The notes under the pieces are model-generated. The model was not told the origin of the DNA and did no database searches. It was given only the letters and a program-made list of their open reading frames with translations. The translations under genes and the position numbers were made by a program. Shown in pieces: positions 16,504-25,206 of a stretch of 64,000 bases of DNA (position 1 is its first letter; every line of letters starts with the position of its first letter). The stretch is taken from contig NZ_CP097484.1 of assembly GCF_023546765.1 (NCBI RefSeq), positions 5,132,501 to 5,196,500 on the forward strand. Direction: 5' to 3'. Source of the stretch: Methylobacterium tardum. GTDB lineage: Bacteria > Pseudomonadota > Alphaproteobacteria > Rhizobiales > Beijerinckiaceae.

Positions 16504-17484
16504 GTGATCACCGGTCCGTGCCTCATCGTCCAGCCGATCCACGCGGCGGGCCTCGACCGGCTGCGCGCGGCCGGGCTGGAGCCGCGCCCGGCCAGCGGCA
16601 CCGACGCCGAGACCCTGGCGCGCGAGGTCGCCGGCTGCGTCGCCGTCATCACCCGCAACACCGGCTTCCCGGCCGGCGCCATCGCGGCGGCGCCGGACCT
16701 GCGGGTGATCGGCGTCCACGGGACCGGCACCGACCACGTCGCCAAGGCGGCGGCGACCGAGGCCGGGATCGTGGTGGTCAACACGCCGGGCGCCAACGCC
16801 GTCTCGGTGGCCGAGCAGACGCTGGCGCTGATCTTCGCCCTGGCCAAGGCCCTGCCCGGCGCCGACCGCTCGGTCCGGGCCGGCGACGACAGCTTCAAGT
16901 TCACCACCCGCCTCGCCGAGCTCGCCGGGCTGACGCTCGGTCTCGTCGGCTTCGGGGCGATCGGGCAGGCGACCGCGCGGCTCGGCGCCGCCCTGGGCCT
17001 GCGGGTGCTGGCCTACGGACCGAGCCGCCCCGACGCCGATTTCGCCAATGCCGGCGCGGTGCGGGCCGCCTCGATCGACGCGCTCCTCGCTGAGGCCGAC
17101 ATCGTCTCGCTGCACGTGCCGCTGACCCCGGAGACACGCGGCCTGATCGGCCGGGCGCAGCTCGCCCGGATGAAGCGGGACGCGTTCCTGATCAACACCA
17201 GCCGCGGCGGCCTGATCGACGAGGCGGCCCTGATCGAGGCGCTGGAGGCCGGCACGATCGCGGGCGCCGGGCTCGACGTGTTCGCGCAGGAGCCCCTGCC
17301 CGCCGACCATCCCCTCGCCCGCCAGGCGCGGGCGATCCTGACGCCCCATGTCGGCGGCTCCACCGAGGCGGCACTGATCCGCACCGCCGAGACTGCGGCG
17401 GGCCGGGTGGTCGACGTCCTCGCCGGCCGGCGACCCGCCGGGCTGGTCAACCCGGATGTCTGGCCGCACCGGCGCGCCCTGTGA
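16504..17484 (+). CDS. D-isomer-specific 2-hydroxyacid dehydrogenase
   Basis: A 326-residue NAD(P)-dependent dehydrogenase. The Rossmann dinucleotide loop is LVGFGAIGQATA, followed by INTSRGGLIDEAAL (catalytic Arg), GLDVFAQEPLP (Glu) and LTPHVGGST (catalytic His). The substrate-binding loop VIGVHGTGTDHV resembles phosphoglycerate/hydroxypyruvate-reductase relatives, but the protein lacks an ACT domain, so it is not a full-length SerA. The GTG at 16504 is used. It is followed after 19 bases by a PxpA/YcsF-like gene on the same strand, suggesting a shared, unidentified catabolic task. Confidence 0.87.
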   Translation: MITGPCLIVQPIHAAGLDRLRAAGLEPRPASGTDAETLAREVAGCVAVITRNTGFPAGAIAAAPDLRVIGVHGTGTDHVAKAAATEAGIVVVNTPGANAVSVAEQTLALIFALAKALPGADRSVRAGDDSFKFTTRLAELAGLTLGLVGFGAIGQATARLGAALGLRVLAYGPSRPDADFANAGAVRAASIDALLAEADIVSLHVPLTPETRGLIGRAQLARMKRDAFLINTSRGGLIDEAALIEALEAGTIAGAGLDVFAQEPLPADHPLARQARAILTPHVGGSTEAALIRTAETAAGRVVDVLAGRRPAGLVNPDVWPHRRAL

Positions 17485-17503
17485 CGCCGCCCGGAGCCCC
17501 GCG

Positions 17504-18277
17504 ATGATCGTCGACCTGAACTGCGACATGGGCGAGGGCTTCGGCGTCTACCGCCTGGGCGACGATGCCGAGATGCTGACCATCGCCACCTCGGCCAACA
17601 TCGCCTGCGGCTTCCACGCCGGCGACCCGCTCGTCATGCACGAGACCCTGCGGCGCGCCGCCGCGAACGGCGTCCAGGCCGGAGCGCATCCGGGCTTCCT
17701 CGATCTCTGGGGCTTCGGCCGGCGCCCGATCCACGGCGAGCGGCCGGCGGATGTCGAGAAGGCCGTGCTCTACCAAGTCGGCGCCCTGCTGGCGCTGGCG
17801 CAGGATGCGGGCTGCCCGGTGCGGCACGTGAAGACCCACGGGGCGCTCGGCAACATCGCCAACGAGGACGCCGATCTCGCCCTGGCGGTGGCCCGGGCGA
17901 TCCGGACGCTGGACCGCGACCTGATCTTCGTGGTGATGCCCGGCCTGGAGACCGAGCGCGCCGGCGAGCGGCTAGGCCTGCCCCTGGTCCGCGAGGTCTA
18001 CGCCGACCGGGCTTACGCGGATAACGGCAACCTCGTCTCGCGCAAGCTGCCCGGGGCGGTGCTGCATGCGCCCGACGCGGTGGCCGAGCGCGTCGTGCGG
18101 ATGCTCGGCGACGGGGCGATCACCTGCGCGTCCGGCGCGCGGATCCCGACCCGGATCGACAGCGTCTGCGTCCACGGCGACACGCCGGGCGCCGTGGCGA
18201 TGGCCGCGCGGCTGCGCGACGCGCTCGCCGCACAGGGCATCGCGCTCAGGCCCATGGCCGCGGTGATCGGCGCCTGA
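17504..18277 (+). CDS. pxpA: LamB/YcsF (PxpA-like) family protein
   Basis: A 257-residue protein with the family signature DLNCDMGEGFG at the start, ANIACGFHAGDP, GAHPGFLDLWGFGRR, VKTHGALGN and RIDSVCVHGDTPGAV. PxpA with PxpB and PxpC forms the bacterial 5-oxoprolinase that opens pyroglutamate with ATP. PxpB/PxpC genes are not adjacent, so activity depends on partners elsewhere or the protein has another role. Start ATG 17504 is 19 bases after the dehydrogenase stop. The gene symbol follows family identity only. Confidence 0.85.
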   Translation: MIVDLNCDMGEGFGVYRLGDDAEMLTIATSANIACGFHAGDPLVMHETLRRAAANGVQAGAHPGFLDLWGFGRRPIHGERPADVEKAVLYQVGALLALAQDAGCPVRHVKTHGALGNIANEDADLALAVARAIRTLDRDLIFVVMPGLETERAGERLGLPLVREVYADRAYADNGNLVSRKLPGAVLHAPDAVAERVVRMLGDGAITCASGARIPTRIDSVCVHGDTPGAVAMAARLRDALAAQGIALRPMAAVIGA

Positions 18278-18702
18278 GGGGAAGCGATCGCGTCCTCCGG
18301 AGCCCCGCGACCGAAGCCGCATCACCACCGTCAAACCGGGCCCGCGCAGCGGAGCCCGGACCCGGAGGGATTCGCCTGCGGCGCCCCGGAAAGACAGTGA
18401 GGACCATCAGCCAGGCGTATCCCGATCGTGGCAGAGGAAATGTCCGACGCGCGTGACCTTTAGCCGGCGCAGCTGAGGGGACCCCACGCGCCATCCTCCG
18501 GCTGCGTTGCCGAGCCCAGGCGCGCGACGTCAGCAGCCCGCGCGGCGACGCTTCCGCAATCGCGGCCGCGCCGAAGCCGGCCGATGCGCATCCGGATCAC
18601 GACCTTTCGTCCCGGGCCGGCCGCCACCACGGTCGCGTGTCATGCAATCGTCGCAGACGGGCCGGAAAGCCACGCGCTGCATCCGAGGCCAGAGAGGGCT
18701 CC
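18278..18702. other. Intergenic region upstream of the decarboxylase
   Basis: About 425 bases. It contains a shortened copy of palindromic family A at 18330-18395. I looked for a polyamine-type leader ahead of the decarboxylase and saw nothing convincing. No credible gene. Confidence 0.5.
18330..18395. repeat. Shortened palindromic repeat, family A
   Basis: It has the outer arms of family A (CGCGCAGCGGAGCCCGG and GCCTGCGGCGCCCCGGAA) but lacks the middle segment present in the copies at 45582, 51365 and 62565. It reads as an internally deleted, diverged member. Confidence 0.55.
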
Positions 18703-21048
18703 ATGGACTTCCACCGCCGCTTCACGGTCCTGATGTGCGCCCCGGCCTTCGACCCGGACGATCTCGAGGGCGCGCGCGTCAACCAGATCGTGGCGGCCGT
18801 GGAGCAGCGCGGCTTCGAGGTGGTGCGCGCCCGGCGCGTCGAGGACGCGGCCATCGCGGTCCAGACCGACGCGGCGGTCGGCTGCCTCGTGGTCGACTGG
18901 GGCAAGCGCGGCCTCGACGGCAAGGCCGCCGCCCTCATCGACATGATGCGCCGGCGCGGCCTGGAGATGCCGATCGTCATCATGGTCCGCCGCAAGCGGC
19001 TGGAGGACATCCCGGTCGAGCTCCTCGACTTCATCGACGGCTACATCTTCCTCGCCGAGGAGACGCCCGAATTCATCGCCCGCGGCCTCGTCAGCCGGGT
19101 CACGCAATACGCCGAGACCCTCAAGACGCCGTTCTTCGGCGCGCTGGTCGACTACGCCGAGAAGGGCAACCAGCTCTGGACCTGCCCGGGCCACAACGGC
19201 GGCATCTTCTACAACCGCTCGCCGATCGGCCGGATCTTCGCCGAGCATCTGGGCGAGGCGATCTTCCGCGACGACCTCGACAACTCGGTCCTCGACCTCG
19301 GCGACCTGCTGACCCACGAGGGCCCGGCGCTGAAGGCCCAGAAGGAGGCCGCCAAGATCTTCGGGGCGGAGAAGACCTACTTCGTCCTCAACGGCACCTC
19401 GGCCTCCAACAAGATCGTCCTGTCCTCCCTGGTGGCGGAGGACGACCTCGTCCTGTTCGACCGCAACAACCACAAGGCGGCCCACCACGGCGCCCTGTTC
19501 CTGGGCGGCGGCATCCCGATCTTCCTGGAGACCGACCGCAACGCCTACGGGCTGATCGGGCCGATCTTCCACGAGGCCCTGGACGAGACCCGGATCCGGG
19601 AGAAGATCCGCCGCAACCCGCTGGTGACCGACCCGGAGGCGTGGCGCCGGGAGCGGCCGTTCCGCGTCGCGGTGATCGAGCAGTGCACCTACGACGGCAC
19701 GATCTACGACGCCCAGGAGGTCCTGGAGAAGATCGGCCACCTCTGCGACTACATCCTGTTCGACGAGGCCTGGGCGGGCTTCATGAAGTTCCACCCGCTC
19801 TACGCGCGGCGCTTCGCCATGGGGCTGACCGGGCTCGACGAGACCTCGCCCGGCATCGTCGCCACGCAATCAACCCACAAGCAGCTCGCGAGCTTCAGTC
19901 AGGCCTCGCAGATCCACACCCGGGACGGGCATATCCGCGGCCAGACCCGGCGGGTCGAGCACAAGCGGCTCAACGAGAGCTTTCTGGTCCACGCCTCCAC
20001 GTCACCCTTCTATCCCCTGTTCGCCTCCCTCGACGTCGGCGCCCAGATGATGAAGGGGCGCTCCGGCATGATCCTGTGGGACGACACGATCCGGCTCGGG
20101 ATCGAGTGGCGCAAGAAGGTCCGGGCGATCCGGCGCGAGTTCGAGGAGAACGAGCGCGACCCGGCGCGGCGCTGGTTCTTCGACCCCTTCGTGCCGGACG
20201 TGACGGTGAACGCCGACGGCGCCGAGGTGCCGTGGGAGAGCGTGCCGACCGACGAGCTCGCCGCCACGCCGCGCCACTGGGAGCTGAAGCCGGGCGCGCG
20301 CTGGCACGGCTTCAGCCACGTGGCGCCGGGCTACGCCATCACCGACCCGAACAAGCTCACCGTGCTGACCCCCGGCTTCGACCGCCACACGGGCGCCTAC
20401 GCCCAGCACGGCGTGCCGGCGCCGATCGTGGCCCAGTACCTGCGTGAGAACCGGATCGTCGCCGAGAAGAACGACCTGAACTCGCTGCTCTTCCTGCTGA
20501 CCCCGGGGGTCGAATCCTCCAAGGCCGGCACGCTGATCTCGGGCCTCGTCGCCTTCAAGCGGCTCCACGACGACAACGTCGCGCTGGAGGAGGCCATGCC
20601 GGAATTCGTCAACCGCCGGCCGAACCGCTACCGCGGCGTGCGCCTGCGCGACCTCTGCAACGAGCTCCACGCCTTCCACCGGGAGGCCGGCACCTCGACG
20701 CTGCAACGGCGGCAATTCGCCCCCGAGCACCTGCCCGAGATGGTGATCCCGCCCAAGCGCGCCGCCCAGCTGCTGACCCGCAACAAGGTCGATTACGTGC
20801 CGATCGCCGAGGCCGAGGGGCGGATCGCCACCACGCTGATGCTGGTCTACCCGCCGGGCATCGGCACGGTGCTGCCGGGCGAGCGCCTGGACGAGCGGGC
20901 CAAGCCCATGCTCGATTATTTCAAGATGTTCGAGGCCTCCGCCAACCTGTTCCCGGGCTTCGAGGCCGAGATCCAGGGCGTCTACCGCGAGGTCGACCCG
21001 GATGGGCGGATCCGCTTCCACACCTACGTGGCGCGAGAGGGGGCCTGA
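18703..21048 (+). CDS. Orn/Lys/Arg decarboxylase
   Basis: A 781-residue fold-type I PLP decarboxylase. It has an N-terminal wing/receiver-like domain (1-130), the PLP domain (about 135-600) and the C-terminal domain (about 620-780). The PLP lysine is K393 in QSTHKQLASFSQ; the DEAWAGF Asp that holds the pyridine nitrogen is upstream. The size and domain order match inducible arginine, lysine or ornithine decarboxylases; sequence alone does not fix the substrate. The products would be agmatine, cadaverine or putrescine plus CO2, used in polyamine supply or acid resistance. The stop overlaps the start of a GNAT gene (TGATG), so they are co-translated. Confidence 0.92.
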   Translation: MDFHRRFTVLMCAPAFDPDDLEGARVNQIVAAVEQRGFEVVRARRVEDAAIAVQTDAAVGCLVVDWGKRGLDGKAAALIDMMRRRGLEMPIVIMVRRKRLEDIPVELLDFIDGYIFLAEETPEFIARGLVSRVTQYAETLKTPFFGALVDYAEKGNQLWTCPGHNGGIFYNRSPIGRIFAEHLGEAIFRDDLDNSVLDLGDLLTHEGPALKAQKEAAKIFGAEKTYFVLNGTSASNKIVLSSLVAEDDLVLFDRNNHKAAHHGALFLGGGIPIFLETDRNAYGLIGPIFHEALDETRIREKIRRNPLVTDPEAWRRERPFRVAVIEQCTYDGTIYDAQEVLEKIGHLCDYILFDEAWAGFMKFHPLYARRFAMGLTGLDETSPGIVATQSTHKQLASFSQASQIHTRDGHIRGQTRRVEHKRLNESFLVHASTSPFYPLFASLDVGAQMMKGRSGMILWDDTIRLGIEWRKKVRAIRREFEENERDPARRWFFDPFVPDVTVNADGAEVPWESVPTDELAATPRHWELKPGARWHGFSHVAPGYAITDPNKLTVLTPGFDRHTGAYAQHGVPAPIVAQYLRENRIVAEKNDLNSLLFLLTPGVESSKAGTLISGLVAFKRLHDDNVALEEAMPEFVNRRPNRYRGVRLRDLCNELHAFHREAGTSTLQRRQFAPEHLPEMVIPPKRAAQLLTRNKVDYVPIAEAEGRIATTLMLVYPPGIGTVLPGERLDERAKPMLDYFKMFEASANLFPGFEAEIQGVYREVDPDGRIRFHTYVAREGA

Positions 21049-21626
21049 TGGAGATCGAGGTCGAGACGCCCGGCCTAATCCCGGCCCGTGCCTGCCCCGA
21101 CATCGTCATCCGCGCCTCCTCGGACGCCGATGTCGAGGCGATGGTGGCGATCTACGAGCACCACATCAGCCGGGGCGTCAGCGATGTCGGCGTCGGCGAG
21201 GAGGACCGGCTGCTCCCCGACGACCTGAAGCGGCGGCGCAAGACCATGCGCAAGAAGCGCCTGCCGCACCTCGTGGCCGAGCGGGACGGCGCGGTGGCGG
21301 GCTACGCCTACGCGGTGCCGTTCCGGAAGCGGCCGGCCTACCGCTACACGCTCAAGCACTCGATCTACGTGCATCCCGACCATCTCCATGCCGGGATCGG
21401 CCGGCGGCTGCTGCCGGCCCTGATCGAGGCCTGCGCGGCGGGCGGCTACCGCCAGATGATCGGCTACATCGACGCCGAGAACGCGGCCTCCCTGCGGCTC
21501 CACGAAGCCTGCGGGTTCGAGCGGGTCGGCTACCTGCGGGCGGTGGGCTTCAAGTACGGCCACTGGTCGGACAGCGTCATGGTCCAGCGGGCGCTGGGGA
21601 CGGGGTCGGAGGACCGGCCGGGGTAG
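21048..21626 (+). CDS. GNAT-family N-acetyltransferase
   Basis: A 192-residue acetyltransferase of the phosphinothricin-acetyltransferase (PAT-like) subgroup: IRASSDADVEAMVAIYEHHI at the start, the HSIYVHPDHLHAGIGRRLL acetyl-CoA pyrophosphate loop, and NAASLRLHEACGFERVGYLR at the end. Coupling by a one-base overlap to an amino-acid decarboxylase suggests it may acetylate the amine product or a related amine; that is inference. Its own family also acetylates amino-acid analogues. Confidence 0.87.
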   Translation: MEIEVETPGLIPARACPDIVIRASSDADVEAMVAIYEHHISRGVSDVGVGEEDRLLPDDLKRRRKTMRKKRLPHLVAERDGAVAGYAYAVPFRKRPAYRYTLKHSIYVHPDHLHAGIGRRLLPALIEACAAGGYRQMIGYIDAENAASLRLHEACGFERVGYLRAVGFKYGHWSDSVMVQRALGTGSEDRPG

Positions 21627-21672
21627 CGGGCCGGGACCAGGCGGCCTCCGACGGCGCGTCCCGACGCGCGGC

Positions 21673-21763
21673 CGTCGTTGCGAGCGGAGCGAAGCAATCC
21701 AGCAGCGCCGGGCTCCCCGAAGTCGCGTTGCCCTGGGTCGCTTCGCCGCGCTCGCGATGACGG
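21673..21763. repeat. Palindromic repeat, family B
   Basis: The left arm CGTTGCGAGCGGAGCGAAGC faces the right arm GCTTCGCCGCGCTCGCGATG, with AATCCAG and CCCTGGGT inside them, giving a long imperfect hairpin of about 90 bases between convergent genes. A decayed copy lies at 7485-7572. Confidence 0.65.
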
Positions 21764-21771
21764 GGCCGGTC

Positions 21772-22344
21772 TCAGTGGCCGGCCGCCGGCTGCGCCGTCG
21801 CGACGATGTCGATTTCGACCCCGACGTCGAGCGCCACCCACTGGCCCGAGGCCCAGGCCCCCTGCCCGACGCCGAACTCGGTGCGGACGAGGCCGACGCG
21901 CCCCACGGCGTGCGCCGCCTCTCCGTCGCGGGTCAGGTGGAACGGCAGCGTCACGGGCCGGCTCGTGCCGCGGATCGTCAGCGTCCCGACCGCCGCGTAG
22001 TCGCCCTGCCCCTTGTCGACGAAGCGGGTCGCCTCGAAGCGCGCCTCGCTCCCCGCCTTGACGTCGAACCAGTCCTTCTGCGGCAGGGCTTGGTCGCGCT
22101 GGACGTCCCCGGTCCGCGCGCTGGCGAGGTCGACCAGCACGACCGCGTGCCCCGCCTCGGGCTTGGCGGGGTCGAAATCGACCGTGGCCTTGAACCGCTC
22201 GAACCGTCCGGTGAACGGCACGCCGACCTGAACACCGGAGAACCGGATCGCGCTCTTGGCCGGATCCACCGCCCACTCGGCGGCGGCGGCCGGCAGGGTG
22301 GCGGCCTGGAGAGCCGCGAGCAGGCAGAGGTGACGCGCGTTCAT
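21772..22344 (-). CDS. YceI-like family protein
   Basis: A 190-residue exported lipocalin-like protein: signal peptide MNARHLCLLAALQAATLPAAAA, then EWAVDPAKSAIRFSGVQ and the YceI beta-barrel segments (FDPAKPEAG, FEATRF, GTLTIRGTSRPVTLPF). YceI proteins bind isoprenoid quinone-like lipids in the periplasm. The start overlaps the stop of the upstream cytochrome b561 gene (ATGA). It is the last gene of a YceI-b561-YceI operon. Confidence 0.87.
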   Translation of the reverse strand: MNARHLCLLAALQAATLPAAAAEWAVDPAKSAIRFSGVQVGVPFTGRFERFKATVDFDPAKPEAGHAVVLVDLASARTGDVQRDQALPQKDWFDVKAGSEARFEATRFVDKGQGDYAAVGTLTIRGTSRPVTLPFHLTRDGEAAHAVGRVGLVRTEFGVGQGAWASGQWVALDVGVEIDIVATAQPAAGH

Positions 22345-22949
22345 CGGGTCGGCTCCACGGTCGGGGAAGCGGTCAAGGTCCGGCGCCCCGGCAGCATGCG
22401 GCGCAGCACGTCGTCGCGCAGGAGGAGGTGGTGGCGCAGGGCCGCCGCCACGTGAACGGCGAGCAAAGCCGCCAGGAACCACGCCCCCAGGGCGTGGAGC
22501 CGCTTGAGGAGACCCTCGGCGGCGCCCGGGTCGGGGACGAGGTCCGCCAGCGGCAGGTGCGGCCAGGGCACGAGCCCGTACAGCACCGTCGGGATGTTGA
22601 ACGGCGACAGCGACACCACGGCCCAGCCGGTGAGCGGCAGCCCGACGAGGAGCAGGTACAGGAGGTGATGGGCCGCCGCGGCGGCCCGGCGCTCCCGCGC
22701 CGGCATCCCGGCCGGGTGCGGCGGCGGCCGGTGGGTCAGGCGCCAGAGGACGCGCAGGGCCGTCAGCGCCAGCACGGTGATCCCGACGGACTTGTGCCAC
22801 TGGTAGAGCTGGAACTGGCGCAGCGGCGCCAACCCCGCATGAGTCATGGTCAGGCCGAGGCCGATCAGGACGAGCACGCCCAGCGCGCTCGCCCAGTGCA
22901 GCAGGATCGCCACGGCGGAGTACCGCCGCGCGGAAACTCCTCTCGCCAT
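22341..22949 (-). CDS. Cytochrome b561
   Basis: A 202-residue four-helix membrane protein. The haem-ligand histidines are visible in ILLHWASAL, YQWHKSVG, the RLHALGAWF helix and AVHVAAALRHH. The family transfers electrons between quinol and small acceptors such as superoxide. It is flanked on both sides by YceI genes (11-base gap upstream, ATGA overlap downstream). This supports a periplasmic quinone-binding protein handing its ligand to b561, though the electron path is inferred. Confidence 0.88.
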   Translation of the reverse strand: MARGVSARRYSAVAILLHWASALGVLVLIGLGLTMTHAGLAPLRQFQLYQWHKSVGITVLALTALRVLWRLTHRPPPHPAGMPARERRAAAAAHHLLYLLLVGLPLTGWAVVSLSPFNIPTVLYGLVPWPHLPLADLVPDPGAAEGLLKRLHALGAWFLAALLAVHVAAALRHHLLLRDDVLRRMLPGRRTLTASPTVEPTR

Positions 22950-22960
22950 GGCGGATCCTC

Positions 22961-23575
22961 TCAGGTCAGGTCCTGCTTCTCGAAGGCGCCCGCGATGGTG
23001 AGGTGCAGCTCGTCGCCGATCAGCGGCACGTAGGTCTTCACGCCGAACTCGGAGCGCTTGAGCGTGCCGGTGGCCTCGAAGCCGACCGTGTATTTCTTGC
23101 TCAGCGGGTTCACGCCCGCGCCGACCAGGGTGACGTCGAGCGTCACCGGCTTGGTCACGCCGTGGAGCGTCAGGTCACCCGTCACCTTCGCGTGGTCCTT
23201 GCCGGCGGGCGCGACCTTGGTGGACACGAAGGTCATGTCGGGGAACTTGGCGGCGTCGAGCCACTGGTCGCCCTTGAGCTCGTCGGTGAGCTTGGCGCTG
23301 GTGGTCGTCACCGAGGCGACCGGGATCTTCACCGACAGCTTGGCGGCGGCCGGGTTCTTCGGCTGCAGCTCCAGCGTGCCGGACACGTCCGAGAAGCCGC
23401 CCGCGTAGTTCGAGAAGCCCATATGGGAGACCCGCCAGCCGACCTGGGTGTGGCCGGGATCGACCGCGTAGGTTCCGGCCTGGATCTGCGCGGGGTCGCG
23501 GGTCGGCGGGGTCTGGGCCAGCACCGGGGTGGCGACCAGCAGGGCCAGAAGGCCGGAGGCGAGAATCGACTTCAA
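22961..23575 (-). CDS. YceI-like family protein
   Basis: A 204-residue secreted lipocalin-like protein with signal peptide MKSILASGLLALLVATPVLA. The mature domain begins AGTYAVDPGHTQVGWRVSHMGFSNYAGGF, a canonical YceI start, and ends with LIGDELHLTIAGAFEK. It is more typical of the family than the second YceI encoded at 21772. It is first in the YceI-b561-YceI operon and divergent from a LysR gene 101 bases away, which is the likely regulator. Confidence 0.9.
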   Translation of the reverse strand: MKSILASGLLALLVATPVLAQTPPTRDPAQIQAGTYAVDPGHTQVGWRVSHMGFSNYAGGFSDVSGTLELQPKNPAAAKLSVKIPVASVTTTSAKLTDELKGDQWLDAAKFPDMTFVSTKVAPAGKDHAKVTGDLTLHGVTKPVTLDVTLVGAGVNPLSKKYTVGFEATGTLKRSEFGVKTYVPLIGDELHLTIAGAFEKQDLT

Positions 23576-23676
23576 GGGTGTCTCCTGCAGAGCAGACGGT
23601 CGAGCGCGATTCGTTGCGCCGCAGCAGCCGTGTAGCCCCGTTCACGGCCCCGGTTGAGCCTGCTATCCGGAACCCC

Positions 23677-24633
23677 ATGGTTGCGAGAACGGAAACCTTC
23701 CGGGGCGGGCTGGACGATGTGCGGGCCTTCTGCACGGTGGTCGATCTCGGCACGGTCACGGCCGCGGCGGCCAGCCTGCGCGAGACCAAAGGCAGCGTCA
23801 GCCGGCGGATCTCCCGGCTGGAGCGGGCGCTCGGTGCCCGGCTGATGGCGCGGACCTCACGGGCGGTCTCGCCGACGGCCGAGGGACTGGCCTTCTACGC
23901 CAAGGCCCAGGAGAGCCTGACGCTCCTCGACGAGGCGGCCGAGACCGCGCGCGACGCCCGCACGGTGCCGGCCGGGCATCTGCGATTCACCACCTCGATC
24001 GATTTCGGGATCGAAGTGATGCCCGAGATCGTCGCGAGCTTCCGGGACGCCTACCCGCAGATCACCGTGGAGATGCTGAACACCGACGCGCGCCTCGACC
24101 TCGCAGCCAACCGGATCGACCTCGCCCTGCGGCTCGGCGGCGCCGAGGAGACCGGCTACCGCGCGCTGGTCCTGGCGACCCTGGCGGTCGGCCTCTACGC
24201 CGCCCCCGCCTACCTCGCGCGCCGCCCGGCCCCGGCCGATCTCGCCGGCCTGCGCGACCACGACCTGATCCTCGCGCGCGAGCGGTTCGGCACGGCGGGG
24301 CTGCCCCTCTCCGACGGGCAGGGCCGCACGGAGCCGCTCTCCGTGAGCCCAGCGATCCGGGTCAGCGACTTCGCCAGCGCGCACCGCCTGACCCTGGCGG
24401 GCGCCGGGATCGGTCATCTGCCGACCCTGGTCGCCGCCCGGGCGGTGGAATCGGGCGCGCTCGTGCGTGTCCTGGCGCCCTGGGCGACCCGCGGGGCGGC
24501 GCTGCGGGCCGTGACCCTGGCGGGACGCGAGCTGCCGGCCCGGGTCAACGTGTTCCGGGAGCATGTGCGCGCGGCGCTCGCCGCCCGCGATTGCCGCCGT
24601 GAACACTCTGATCCTGTAAACGAATACAGTTAA
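23677..24633 (+). CDS. LysR-family transcription regulator
   Basis: A 318-residue LysR protein. The N-terminal winged helix (about 12-75) reads GTVTAAAASLRETKGSVSRRISRLERALGARL, and the C-terminal periplasmic-binding-protein-like domain (about 100-300) binds the inducer. The ATG at 23677 fits the family N-terminus; the open frame extends upstream to 23578 without support. It is divergent from the YceI-b561-YceI operon, the usual LysR arrangement, so that operon is the probable target. The inducer is unknown. Confidence 0.87.
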   Translation: MVARTETFRGGLDDVRAFCTVVDLGTVTAAAASLRETKGSVSRRISRLERALGARLMARTSRAVSPTAEGLAFYAKAQESLTLLDEAAETARDARTVPAGHLRFTTSIDFGIEVMPEIVASFRDAYPQITVEMLNTDARLDLAANRIDLALRLGGAEETGYRALVLATLAVGLYAAPAYLARRPAPADLAGLRDHDLILARERFGTAGLPLSDGQGRTEPLSVSPAIRVSDFASAHRLTLAGAGIGHLPTLVAARAVESGALVRVLAPWATRGAALRAVTLAGRELPARVNVFREHVRAALAARDCRREHSDPVNEYS

Positions 24634-24809
24634 ACAGATTAGTATTTCAATATACGTCGCGAGCAGCCCGTGAGATCGCTAAAATTTTATCGCGTCGCGT
24701 ATCGGGATGTTGAGGGGTGCCGGGCAGGATGCAGGGCAGCGGATCCCGGACCGCTCGACGATCGACCCCTCCGTCCCGGGACGCCTCGGATTTCGCGCGG
24801 ACACCCGTC

Positions 24810-25172
24810 ATGCCCCTTTGCAGCAGGTGCCTGCGCCCCACGCTCATCATCGGGACACTCGCGCTGGCCGCTTCGGGCTACGCCGGCGGGTCGGCCTGGG
24901 CGATGCTTTCGGACACGGTCCGGATCGTCCTGCAGAAGGGGCGCCATTACACGCCGACCGACCTCTACCTGCGCCGCGGCGACACGATCACCCTGCGCAA
25001 CGGCGACGAGAGCCTGACCCATCATGCCTTCATCGAGGCGGACCGGTTCTCGTTCGATGCCGGCGACCAGGAGCCCGGCACCGAGACGCGCCTGACGCTC
25101 AAGGAGCCCGGCGATTTCGTGATCCAGTGCGGCATTCACCCGAAGATGAAGCTGACCATCCACGTCGATTAG
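24810..25172 (+). CDS. Cupredoxin-like periplasmic protein
   Basis: A 120-residue exported protein. A hydrophobic segment (about 9-32) is followed by a plastocyanin/pseudoazurin-like domain. Type 1 copper ligands are visible: H71 or H72 in LTHHAF, and C107, H110, M113 in QCGIHPKMK. The ATG at 24810 is preferred; the upstream frame from 24717 is Arg/Ser-rich. Such proteins shuttle electrons in the periplasm. It stands alone; its partner oxidoreductase is not in the window. Confidence 0.83.
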   Translation: MPLCSRCLRPTLIIGTLALAASGYAGGSAWAMLSDTVRIVLQKGRHYTPTDLYLRRGDTITLRNGDESLTHHAFIEADRFSFDAGDQEPGTETRLTLKEPGDFVIQCGIHPKMKLTIHVD

Positions 25173-25206
25173 GCGCCCCGGTTTTGGCGACCGAGGCCGA
25201 CTGTGG

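Noticed and set aside
18278..18702. Possible polyamine-responsive leader before the decarboxylase
   Set aside because: No conserved upstream ORF or stem pattern was visible; only a shortened palindromic repeat is present.
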